NCBI GenBank assembly: GCA_963823435.1
Contig: CAWGLN010000001.1
Span: forward strand, 1,240,001 to 1,304,000
DNA from: CAKZML01 sp963823435
GTDB lineage: Bacteria; Pseudomonadota; Gammaproteobacteria; Steroidobacterales; BM003
Direction: 5' to 3'
Length of the DNA: 64,000 bases
Each line of letters opens with the position of its first letter. Position 1 is the stretch's first letter. The notes under the pieces are model-generated. The model made no database searches. It was not told the origin of the DNA and saw only the letters and a program-made list of their open reading frames with translations. A program made the position numbers and the translations under genes. Below are positions 46,498 through 53,701 of the stretch, one piece after another.

Positions 46498-47568
46498 CTA
46501 GCCAGCCGCGCTGGCTTTGATCGCTGCCCCGAGTATTTCCAGCGCACTCTCGTCGCAGGGCGGCAATTCAGCGTCACTTTGGCCTCTCGGTTGTACCCGG
46601 TCTCCCCAACGCAGCAGACCCGCACCGCAGGTCAGACCAGCGCCAAAAGCCGCCAGCAGAATGGTTGAGTGGGGTTTGACCTTTCCTGCTTCCAGAGCCT
46701 CGGTCAGCGCTACGGGGATGGTGGCGGCTGAAGTATTGCCATAGTTGCCAATATTGACCATCACTTTCTCTTCCGGCATACCCATGAACTTGCCGAGCGC
46801 CTCGATAATTCGAATATTGGCCTGGTGCGGGACCATCAGATCTACCTGGTCCTTTGACACACCTGTCTTATCCAGGACAAATTCGCTGGCCTCCTGCATA
46901 CCCTTCACCGCACGCCGGAAGATTTCCCGGCCATCAAACTGGATCATCAGTTGGTGGTAATCGGTCTGGAAACGATTGGAGGCTGTCCCAAAATAGGGAA
47001 TTTTTAGGGCTTCGGCGGCGCCGGCATCGCAGGTCAGCTTGGATGCGAGCAAACCCACAGGCTTGTCGCTGGCTTCCAGGACCACGGCTCCCGCGCCATC
47101 GCCGAATAACACAGCGGTCTCCCTGTGACTCCAGTTCAGGTACCAGGTAATCCGCTCCGCCCCGATAACCAGGATGCGTTTGTGATCCCCGGACTTGATC
47201 ATGGATGTGGCCACGCTCAGGCCATACAGAAAACCGGTGCAACCTGCATTCAGGTCAAATACGCCTGCGTTGGTCGCGCCTATGGCCAGTTGGCAGGCTG
47301 CGGCTGCGCTTGGAATCAGGGTATCTGGTGAGCAGGTTGCAAGGATAACGATGTCCAGGTCCCTGGGGTCCAGGCCTGCGGCAGCGAGGGCCCGTTGCGC
47401 CGCAACCGCGGCCAACTGACTGGGTGCGACATGGGAGATCCGGCGTTCACGAATTCCGGATCGGGTAAATATCCACTCGTCAGAGGTGTCGACGATGGTG
47501 GACATTTGTTGATTGGTTAGTACAGATGGGGGCATGCATTTGCCCCAGCCAGTTATTTCTGCATGCAT
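46498..47568 (-). CDS. fabH: 3-Oxoacyl-ACP synthase III (FabH-like)
   Basis: 356 residues, thiolase fold. Catalytic triad C110 (NAGCTGFL), H248 (VPHQANIRI) and N278 (GNYGNTS) is complete. The C-terminus carries about 35 extra residues (RVQPRGQSDAELPPCDESAL) compared with E. coli FabH (317). It condenses acetyl-CoA or another acyl-CoA with malonyl-ACP. It is not next to plsX, fabD or acpP, so it may be a second, specialised KAS III rather than the housekeeping one. Its minus-strand neighbour upstream is the PilZ gene, 67 bases away. Confidence 0.93.
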   Translation of the reverse strand: MHAEITGWGKCMPPSVLTNQQMSTIVDTSDEWIFTRSGIRERRISHVAPSQLAAVAAQRALAAAGLDPRDLDIVILATCSPDTLIPSAAAACQLAIGATNAGVFDLNAGCTGFLYGLSVATSMIKSGDHKRILVIGAERITWYLNWSHRETAVLFGDGAGAVVLEASDKPVGLLASKLTCDAGAAEALKIPYFGTASNRFQTDYHQLMIQFDGREIFRRAVKGMQEASEFVLDKTGVSKDQVDLMVPHQANIRIIEALGKFMGMPEEKVMVNIGNYGNTSAATIPVALTEALEAGKVKPHSTILLAAFGAGLTCGAGLLRWGDRVQPRGQSDAELPPCDESALEILGAAIKASAAG

Positions 47569-47635
47569 AGTGTGCTCGCCAGAATGTATTTTTGCGGGGT
47601 CTGCCTGTATTCCAAAGGCCTGAAACCGGGCTTTG

Positions 47636-47938
47636 TTATCCTTGTCCCCGGGCGTAGCGCTTGGGTTGTGTCTCGTAACTCTTCATTTTGAGGCCTGCCC
47701 CATTGGAAGAGACATGGGCCACCACCGCGTTTCTACGATGAATACGGGTCAGGGTGCCCAGATCCACGGCGAATATCAGTTCAACCTCGGTTCCACGGGG
47801 CAGTTTGAAGGTTGCGCCTTCCAGAAACACCCCTGATGAACTCACGTTGGCGGCCTTGCAGCGCCGGATCGGCTGGCCTGGCACCGAAACGTATACCTGG
47901 GTGCGGGCAGCGTGCCTCATGTGTAGCCGTCGATCCAT
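47636..47938 (-). CDS. PilZ-domain protein
   Basis: 100 residues from ATG 47938 (AGGAC in front). C-di-GMP-binding signatures: R-x3-R in RHAAR near residue 8 and NVSSSGVFLEG (N/D-x-S-x2-G). A single PilZ domain with no fused output, probably a c-di-GMP adaptor. Its promoter is at 48031-48059. Confidence 0.87.
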   Translation of the reverse strand: MDRRLHMRHAARTQVYVSVPGQPIRRCKAANVSSSGVFLEGATFKLPRGTEVELIFAVDLGTLTRIHRRNAVVAHVSSNGAGLKMKSYETQPKRYARGQG

Positions 47939-48030
47939 AGTCACGTCCTGAACTCCGTCATGGTGGTCTGCTTGCAGCTTCCTGCTCCCTATCTGTGCAG
48001 GTTCCAGTGAGACTCTACCAAGAATCACAC

Positions 48031-48059
48031 TATATAAAGAAGTATTGTCTGACTGGCAA
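48031..48059 (-). promoter_or_regulatory. Sigma-70 promoter of the PilZ gene
   Basis: Minus strand TTGCCA (48054-48059), 17-base spacer, TATATA (48031-48036). Start point about 85 bases before the ATG. The intergenic stretch 47939-48350 otherwise holds only this and the tRNA operon promoter. Confidence 0.65.
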
Positions 48060-48303
48060 CCAGACCGCGCAGCCCGGGGCCCGGGAATTGATGGTTTCTC
48101 GACCGGTTAGCCTGGGCCGGCTCCGACCGCAGACCGATTCCGGGTCTCCCCTGGAGCAGGTTTTGCGCAGTGGTTCGGAATGTCTCCCCAGCCGGAAAGA
48201 AATTCACCCCAGCCTGTTTACCGCCAGCCTCCGGCCCCCTATAATCGCCGCCTCGATCCTCAGTGGGTGGCATATCCGCTGTGGGTTTGCTGTTTTTGGA
48301 GTG

Positions 48304-48332
48304 TTGACTTGGGTTCTCAATCCTTGCAAAAT
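48304..48332 (+). promoter_or_regulatory. Promoter of the tRNA-Tyr-Gly-Thr-tuf operon
   Basis: TTGACT (48304-48309), 17-base spacer, CAAAAT (48327-48332), followed by a GC-rich discriminator (GGCCGG) typical of stable RNA promoters under stringent control. The start point falls about 12 bases before tRNA-Tyr. Confidence 0.7.
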
Positions 48333-48350
48333 GGCCGGCTTAATGTCTGT

Positions 48351-48435
48351 GGAGGGGTACCCAAGCGGTCAACGGGGGCAGACTGTAAATCTGCTGGCTT
48401 TGCCTTCGGAGGTTCGAATCCTCCCCCCTCCACCA
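48351..48435 (+). tRNA. tRNA-Tyr (anticodon GTA)
   Basis: 85 bases, class II with long variable arm, encoded CCA. Acceptor GGAGGGG/CCCCTCC; anticodon stem-loop GCAGA-CTGTAAA-TCTGC. Confidence 0.97.
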
Positions 48436-48541
48436 CTGAAAACAGATTTTTTGAGTTTCTGCTGGGCTTACTATTGACCTGGCGAATCGGGAATTGGTCG
48501 GAAATACAAGCTGACTGGTTGCAGCTTCGCCCAAAGGCGAT

Positions 48542-48615
48542 GCGGGTGTAGTTCAAAGGTAGAACCTCAGCCTTCCAAGCTGATGATGTGGGTTCGATTC
48601 CCATCACCCGCTCCA
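48542..48615 (+). tRNA. tRNA-Gly (anticodon TCC)
   Basis: 74 bases with CCA. Acceptor GCGGGTG/CACCCGC; anticodon loop CTTCCAA flanked by TCAGC/GCTGA. Confidence 0.97.
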
Positions 48616-48673
48616 TCAGATTGGAAATTTCCCTGCCTGGGTCGGCAAGCGGAAATGGCGGCAGATTTGACAG

Positions 48674-48748
<75 letters not shown>

Positions 48749-48822
48749 GTCCCGCGTCCGGGTTGGGCGGGCTGGGTAGGACGGAAGATTTATTACTTTA
48801 CACAATCGCGGGAGAACGGGCG

Positions 48823-50013
48823 ATGTCGAAAGCAAAATTTGAACGTACAAAGCCGCATGTAAACGTGGGCACGATTGGTCACGTGGATCATGGCAAGACG
48901 ACGCTGACGGCGGCGCTGACGAAGTGCATGTCGGAGTTATTTGGCGGCGAGATACGTGGCTACGATCAGATTGACAATGCGCCGGAAGAGAAGGCGCGTG
49001 GTATTACGATCGCGACTGCGCACGTGGAGTACGAGAGTGCGAACCGTCATTACGCGCACGTTGACTGTCCCGGGCACGCTGACTATGTGAAGAACATGAT
49101 CACCGGTGCTGCGCAGATGGACGGAGCGATACTGGTGGTATCGGCGGCGGACGGTCCGATGCCGCAGACGCGCGAGCACATTTTGCTGGCCCGCCAGGTA
49201 GGCGTGCCGTACATCCTGGTGTACCTGAACAAGGCGGACATGGTGGATGATGCGGAGTTGCTGGAGCTGGTTGAGATGGAAGTGCGCGAGCTTCTGTCGG
49301 TATACGAGTTCCCGGGTGATGACACCCCGATTATCACGGGATCGGCGCTGAAGGCGTTTGACGGTGATCAGAGCGAGATTGGCGTGCCGTCGGTGCTCAA
49401 GCTGGTGGAGGCGATGGACGCGTACATACCGCTGCCGGAGCGTGCGGTGGACGGTGCGTTCCTGATGCCGATTGAAGATGTGTTTTCGATTTCCGGGCGT
49501 GGCACGGTGGTGACCGGTCGTATTGAGCGCGGGATTGTGAAGGTGGGCGAGGAAGTGGCGATTGTGGGTATCCACGACACGACCAAGACCATTTGCACCG
49601 GTGTGGAGATGTTCCGCAAGCTGCTGGACCAGGGTCAGGCGGGGGATAACGTGGGTGTGCTGCTGCGTGGCACCAAGCGTGATGATGTGGAGCGTGGCCA
49701 GGTATTGGCCAAGCCCGGGTCGATCACCCCGCACACCAAGTTTGAAGCCGAGGTCTACATTCTGACCAAGGAAGAGGGCGGTCGTCATACGCCGTTCTTC
49801 AAGGGCTACCGGCCGCAGTTTTACTTCCGTACCACGGACGTGACGGGTGCGGTGGAGTTGCCGGAGGGAGTGGAGATGGTGATGCCGGGTGACAACATCC
49901 AGATGGTTGTTGACCTGATAGCACCGATTGCCATGGAAGACGGTCTGCGTTTTGCGATCCGCGAAGGTGGCCGTACCGTCGGCGCCGGCGTGGTCGCCAA
50001 AATTCTCCAGTAA
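48823..50013 (+). CDS. tuf: Elongation factor Tu
   Basis: 396 residues from ATG 48823 (GGGAGA in front). GTPase motifs GHVDHGKT, DCPGHADY and NKADMVDD, effector segment KARGITIATAHVEYE, domains II and III complete to VGAGVVAKILQ. It delivers aminoacyl-tRNA to the ribosome. Expressed from the upstream tRNA promoter. A second copy after fusA, the usual tufA, would lie beyond the window. Confidence 0.99.
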   Translation: MSKAKFERTKPHVNVGTIGHVDHGKTTLTAALTKCMSELFGGEIRGYDQIDNAPEEKARGITIATAHVEYESANRHYAHVDCPGHADYVKNMITGAAQMDGAILVVSAADGPMPQTREHILLARQVGVPYILVYLNKADMVDDAELLELVEMEVRELLSVYEFPGDDTPIITGSALKAFDGDQSEIGVPSVLKLVEAMDAYIPLPERAVDGAFLMPIEDVFSISGRGTVVTGRIERGIVKVGEEVAIVGIHDTTKTICTGVEMFRKLLDQGQAGDNVGVLLRGTKRDDVERGQVLAKPGSITPHTKFEAEVYILTKEEGGRHTPFFKGYRPQFYFRTTDVTGAVELPEGVEMVMPGDNIQMVVDLIAPIAMEDGLRFAIREGGRTVGAGVVAKILQ

Positions 50014-50040
50014 GGTCGGTTTGTCTTATTAATGCTTTAA

Positions 50041-50116
50041 AGGCCAGTAGCTCAATTGGCAGAGCGGCGGTCTCCAAAACCGCAGGTTGGGGGTTCGATT
50101 CCCTCCTGGCCTGCCA
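50041..50116 (+). tRNA. tRNA-Trp (anticodon CCA)
   Basis: 76 bases with CCA. Acceptor AGGCCAG/CTGGCCT; anticodon loop CTCCAAA between GCGGT and ACCGC. Between tuf and secE as in Pseudomonas. Confidence 0.97.
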
Positions 50117-50127
50117 CGATAAAAGGA

Positions 50128-50153
50128 GCCCGGCACCGGAAACGGTGTCGGGC
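50128..50153 (+). other. GNRA-capped hairpin between tRNA-Trp and secE
   Basis: Stem GCCCGGCACCG / CGGTGTCGGGC with a GAAA tetraloop, one wobble. No U-run follows, so it is more likely a processing or stabilising hairpin than a terminator. Confidence 0.7.
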
Positions 50154-50168
50154 TTGGCAGTCTAATAC

Positions 50169-50546
50169 ATGAATGCAAAGACAGAAACTGGACCCGGCGC
50201 CCTCGACAAGCTGCTTCTAATTCTCGCTGCGGCGATGATTGTTGGTGGCATCGCGGCGTTTTATTACTTTCCCCAGCTATCCAGCCTGATTCGGGCGCTG
50301 ATAGTGCTGGCCGCTACCGTTGCCGGTACCGTGACCGCGATGATGACAGTGCCCGGCAAAGAGCTGTGGCGGTTCATCGTGGGCTCACGCATAGAAGTTC
50401 GCAAAATGGTCTGGCCCAACCGCCAGGAGACCATGCAGACGACTCTGGCGGTGATCGTGTTCGTGCTCGTAATGGGTGTGTTTTTCTGGGCGCTGGATAT
50501 GTTCCTGCTCTGGGCAACCCGCCTTCTGACTGGTCAGGGAGGCTAG
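50169..50546 (+). CDS. secE: Preprotein translocase subunit SecE
   Basis: 125 residues: two N-terminal helices, the conserved amphipathic segment EVRKMVWPNRQETMQTT and the essential last helix (VIVFVLVMGVFFWALDMFLL). Three-helix form as in E. coli. Partner of SecY and SecG. nusG follows four bases after the stop. Confidence 0.97.
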   Translation: MNAKTETGPGALDKLLLILAAAMIVGGIAAFYYFPQLSSLIRALIVLAATVAGTVTAMMTVPGKELWRFIVGSRIEVRKMVWPNRQETMQTTLAVIVFVLVMGVFFWALDMFLLWATRLLTGQGG

Positions 50547-50550
50547 ACTG

Positions 50551-51084
50551 ATGGCATTGCGCTGGTACGTGGTCCATGCCTACTCGAACTTTGAGTACAA
50601 GGTTGCCGAATCCCTTAAAGACCGGGTGAAGCTCGCCGGCCTTGAGCACAAGTTTGGAGACATCCTCGTTCCCACGGAAGAGGTTGTAGAGATGCGCGAG
50701 GGTCAGAAACGACGCAGCGAGCGCAAGTTCTTTCCGGGCTATGTACTGGTTCAGATGGAAATGGATGACGAGACCTGGCACCTGGTCAAGGAAGTCCCGC
50801 GGGTGCTCGGGTTTATCGGCGGATCCTCAGATCGTCCTGCCCCGATTTCTGACAAGGAGGCTGATGCCATCTTGCGCAGAGTTGAGGAGGGCGTCGACAA
50901 GCCCCGGCCGAAAGTGTTGTTCGAGGTGGGCGAGGTCGTACGCGTCAATGATGGTCCTTTCAATGATTTCAACGGAGTCGTTGAAGAGGTCAATTACGAC
51001 AAGAGCAAGCTGCGTGTGGCGGTCCAGATCCTGGGTCGCTCTACGCCGGTCGAGCTCGGTTTTGGTCAGGTCGAAAAGGTCTGA
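50551..51084 (+). CDS. nusG: Transcription termination/antitermination protein NusG
   Basis: 177 residues. NGN domain (LRWYVVHAYSNFEYKVAESL, RKFFPGYVLVQMEMDD) and KOW domain (GEVVRVNDGPFNDFNGVVEE). Binds RNA polymerase, Rho and S10. GGGAGG precedes the start. Confidence 0.98.
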   Translation: MALRWYVVHAYSNFEYKVAESLKDRVKLAGLEHKFGDILVPTEEVVEMREGQKRRSERKFFPGYVLVQMEMDDETWHLVKEVPRVLGFIGGSSDRPAPISDKEADAILRRVEEGVDKPRPKVLFEVGEVVRVNDGPFNDFNGVVEEVNYDKSKLRVAVQILGRSTPVELGFGQVEKV

Positions 51085-51182
51085 TTCTAGATAACAGGGA
51101 CGTGGCCGGATATTTTTCCGGCAGGTTCGGAATGGAAACAGCGGGGAGCCGTTAAGGCGTTTGTACCCATCGAGGAAATATC

Positions 51183-51617
51183 ATGGCGAAGAAAGTCCAG
51201 GGCTACATTAAATTACAAGTTGCCGCTGGCCAGGCGAATCCGAGTCCGCCCGTCGGTCCGGCGCTGGGTCAGCATGGCGTGAATATCATGGAATTCTGCA
51301 AGGCGTTCAATGCCAAGACCGACAGCATTGAAAAGGGCATGCCGATTCCCGTTGTGATCACCGTATACAGCGATCGCAGCTTCAGTTTTATTACCAAGAC
51401 CCCTCCGGCTGCTGTGCTTCTGCGCAAGGCTGCCGGCATTCCCAAGGGTAGTGGCGAGCCCAACAGCCGCAAGGTAGGCAAGGTCACCCGTGCCCAGTTG
51501 GAAGAAATTGCTACGGCCAAAATGCCTGACCTGACCGCTGCCGACATGGACGCAGCCGTGCGTACAATCGCCGGCAGTGCACGCAGCATGGGTCTGGAAA
51601 CGGAAGGGGTGAACTAA
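51183..51617 (+). CDS. rplK: 50S ribosomal protein L11
   Basis: 144 residues, with VQGYIKLQVAAGQANPSPPV, GQHGVNIMEFCKAFN and the C-terminal rRNA-binding half (TRAQLEEIATAKMPDL). rplA follows after one base. The 98-base leader contains GCCGG...CCGGC around TATTTTT and is where L1 feedback would act in E. coli. Confidence 0.98.
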   Translation: MAKKVQGYIKLQVAAGQANPSPPVGPALGQHGVNIMEFCKAFNAKTDSIEKGMPIPVVITVYSDRSFSFITKTPPAAVLLRKAAGIPKGSGEPNSRKVGKVTRAQLEEIATAKMPDLTAADMDAAVRTIAGSARSMGLETEGVN

Positions 51618-51618
51618 C

Positions 51619-52314
51619 ATGGCCAAAGTCAGCAAAAGACAGAAGGTTTTCAAGGAAAAGCTCCAGCCCGGCAAATTCTACAGCGCCGATGAGGCCCTGG
51701 GACTGGTCAAGGAACTGGCCACCGCCAAGTTCGTTGAGTCCATAGACGTCGCGGTCAACCTGGGTGTCGACCCGCGTAAGTCGGACCAGGTGGTGCGTGG
51801 TTCCACGGTGCTGCCCAACGGAAATGGCAAAACGGTCAGGGTCGCGGTTTTCGCCCAGGGTGAAAACGCCGAGAAGGCCAAGGCTGCCGGTGCGGACGTG
51901 GTGGGTTTTGAAGATCTCGCGGAACAGGTGCAAGCCGGAAACCTGAACTTCGACGTGGTGATCGCCACACCCGACGCCATGCGCGTGGTGGGTAAGCTGG
52001 GTCAGATTCTTGGTCCGCGTGGCCTGATGCCGAATCCCAAGGTGGGTACTGTGACGGCTGACGTTGCAACGGCTGTAACCAACGCCAAGAGCGGCCAGGT
52101 TCGCTACCGTACTGACAAGGCCGGAATCATCCATTGCTCTATCGGCAATGTACAGTTCGAGGTCGATGCCTTGCGTGAAAATCTGCTATCGCTGCTGGCA
52201 GCCCTGGTTAAAGCCAAGCCTGCCAGTTCCAAAGGTATTTTTCTCAAGCGTCTGACCGTGTCTACGACTATGGGCCCGGGCATCGCTATCGATCAAAGTA
52301 GTTTTAAATTATAG
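51619..52314 (+). CDS. rplA: 50S ribosomal protein L1
   Basis: 231 residues. Motifs: VDVAVNLGVDPRKSDQVVRG, GRGLMPNPKVGTVT-type segment (LGPRGLMPNPKVGTVTADVA) and the C-terminal KASSTMGPGIAID-like strand. Lines the L1 stalk and represses its own operon in E. coli. GGAAGGGG lies before the start. Confidence 0.98.
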   Translation: MAKVSKRQKVFKEKLQPGKFYSADEALGLVKELATAKFVESIDVAVNLGVDPRKSDQVVRGSTVLPNGNGKTVRVAVFAQGENAEKAKAAGADVVGFEDLAEQVQAGNLNFDVVIATPDAMRVVGKLGQILGPRGLMPNPKVGTVTADVATAVTNAKSGQVRYRTDKAGIIHCSIGNVQFEVDALRENLLSLLAALVKAKPASSKGIFLKRLTVSTTMGPGIAIDQSSFKL

Positions 52315-52579
52315 GAAGTAGAGCGCGGTGATGAGGCGAGAGGTCGTATGCGCGATCAATCGTTGTTGTTACCGCCGCAATGGATTGCGCTACATCAAAG
52401 ACCGCAGGTGATTTCGTTCCAGGAAGGTTCGGGATCTTAATCAGAATCCGTAAGGATTGGCCTGCGCAGATGGTGTTACCCGAGTCAGTTCGCCTGGTTA
52501 CGGTCACCATCAAAAGGGCGGTTTTCTCAGGGATGGGAGAACCTTGGTTTCTGGTTGACGATTAGACCAGGAGGATTGA
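52315..52579 (+). promoter_or_regulatory. rplJ leader, candidate L10 autoregulation site
   Basis: 265 bases without a gene, the position of the L10 leader that E. coli L10-(L12)4 binds. CCTGGT (52493-52498) can pair with ACCAGG (52566-52571) at the edge of the rplJ Shine-Dalgarno AGGAGG, so long-range occlusion of the start is possible. Promoter boxes are not clear to me. Confidence 0.55.
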
Positions 52580-53104
52580 ATGGCACTCAGACTCGAAGAC
52601 AAGAAAGCGCTTGTTGCCGAGGTGAACGCTACTGCAGCCGTGGCGCTGTCAGCAGTAGCGGCGGAGTATTCCGGCTTGACCGTGTCGCAGATGACTGAAT
52701 TGCGAGCCAAGGCTCGTTTGCAAGGCGTCTACATCAAGGTGGTCAAGAACACCCTGGCAAAAAGGGCAATCGAAGGTACCGAGTTCGAATGTCTCAAGGA
52801 TGTGTTGCGAGGACCATTGGTCCTGGCGTTTTCCACGGAAGATCCCGGTTCCGCCGCAAGGGTGGTAAAGGATTTTGCCAAGGATCACGCCAAGCTGGTG
52901 ACTACTGCCGTTGCAGTAGGTGGACGGGTTTACCCGGCCGCCGACCTGGAACGACTGGCCAGCTTGCCGACTCTGGATCAGGCGCGGGCAATATTGCTCG
53001 GTGTGTTCCAGGCTCCTGTCACCAAGTTGGTGCGTACCCTGGCGGAACCCTCCGCAATGTTGGTGCGAACCCTGGCGGCATACGGCGAAAAGAAAGCAGC
53101 ATGA
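52580..53104 (+). CDS. rplJ: 50S ribosomal protein L10
   Basis: 174 residues: ALRLEDKKALVAEVNATAAV, VVKNTLAKRAIEGTEFECL, and a C-terminal helix that carries L7/L12 dimers. AGGAGG precedes the start. Confidence 0.97.
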   Translation: MALRLEDKKALVAEVNATAAVALSAVAAEYSGLTVSQMTELRAKARLQGVYIKVVKNTLAKRAIEGTEFECLKDVLRGPLVLAFSTEDPGSAARVVKDFAKDHAKLVTTAVAVGGRVYPAADLERLASLPTLDQARAILLGVFQAPVTKLVRTLAEPSAMLVRTLAAYGEKKAA

Positions 53105-53164
53105 AAACCCTAGAGACTCGAACTTTTTTATTACTCGGGTATACGCATTTCAGGAGTTACGAAA

Positions 53165-53539
53165 ATGTCTATTTCCAATGAAGATCTGATTAAGGCTCTT
53201 AGCGAAAAGAGCGTGATGGAAGTTGTTGAACTGGTAAAGGCTCTGGAAGAAGCATGGGGCGTGTCCGCTGCTGCTCCGGTGGCCGTAGCCGCAGCTGGTG
53301 GTGGTGACGCCGTCGCTGCTGAAGAACAGACCGAATTTGACGTTGTGATGACCAGCTTTGGCGCCAACAAGGTTTCCGTGATCAAGGTGATCCGTGCGAT
53401 CACCGGTCTGGGCCTGAAAGAAGCCAAGGATATGGTTGAAGGCGCACCTGCGACCGTCCGTGAAGGCGTGAGCAAGGACGAAGCAGCGAAGGTCAAGGCG
53501 CAACTTGAAGAGGCTGGCGCTGCCGTCGAGGTCAAGTAA
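53165..53539 (+). CDS. rplL: 50S ribosomal protein L7/L12
   Basis: 124 residues: N-terminal dimerisation helix (SNEDLIKALSEKSVMEVVEL), Ala-rich hinge, C-terminal factor-binding domain (KVSVIKVIRAITGLGLKEAK). AGGAG precedes the start. Confidence 0.98.
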   Translation: MSISNEDLIKALSEKSVMEVVELVKALEEAWGVSAAAPVAVAAAGGGDAVAAEEQTEFDVVMTSFGANKVSVIKVIRAITGLGLKEAKDMVEGAPATVREGVSKDEAAKVKAQLEEAGAAVEVK

Positions 53540-53577
53540 GACCCGATGTTGGGGCACGGCCCGTTGTACCAGGCAAG

Positions 53578-53606
53578 GGCTGGCGACATATAGTCGCCGG
53601 CCTTTT
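53578..53606 (+). terminator. Attenuator between rplL and rpoB
   Basis: 10-bp stem GGCTGGCGAC / GTCGCCGGCC (one wobble), ATATA loop, then TTTT. The position matches the partial terminator known between rplL and rpoB in E. coli, which lowers polymerase relative to ribosomal protein synthesis. Confidence 0.75.
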
Positions 53607-53701
53607 GCCGCTTGAAAAAAAGTGGTTTCACAGTTGTGAAGCCCCGTCCCGATCAAGAGGTCGTGGCGTTATGAATTATAGCCGGAACGAGGGTGGACCT
53701 G

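Noticed and set aside
46013..46501. Several 60-80 codon frames on both strands between GDT1 and fabH
   Set aside because: None has a good start signal, and they overlap hairpins and a terminator; the region looks regulatory or non-coding.
31365..48350. Integrative element with integrase in the segment after tRNA-Thr
   Set aside because: No integrase, transposase, phage or conjugation gene and no second copy of the tRNA 3' end. Gene content is ordinary chromosomal.
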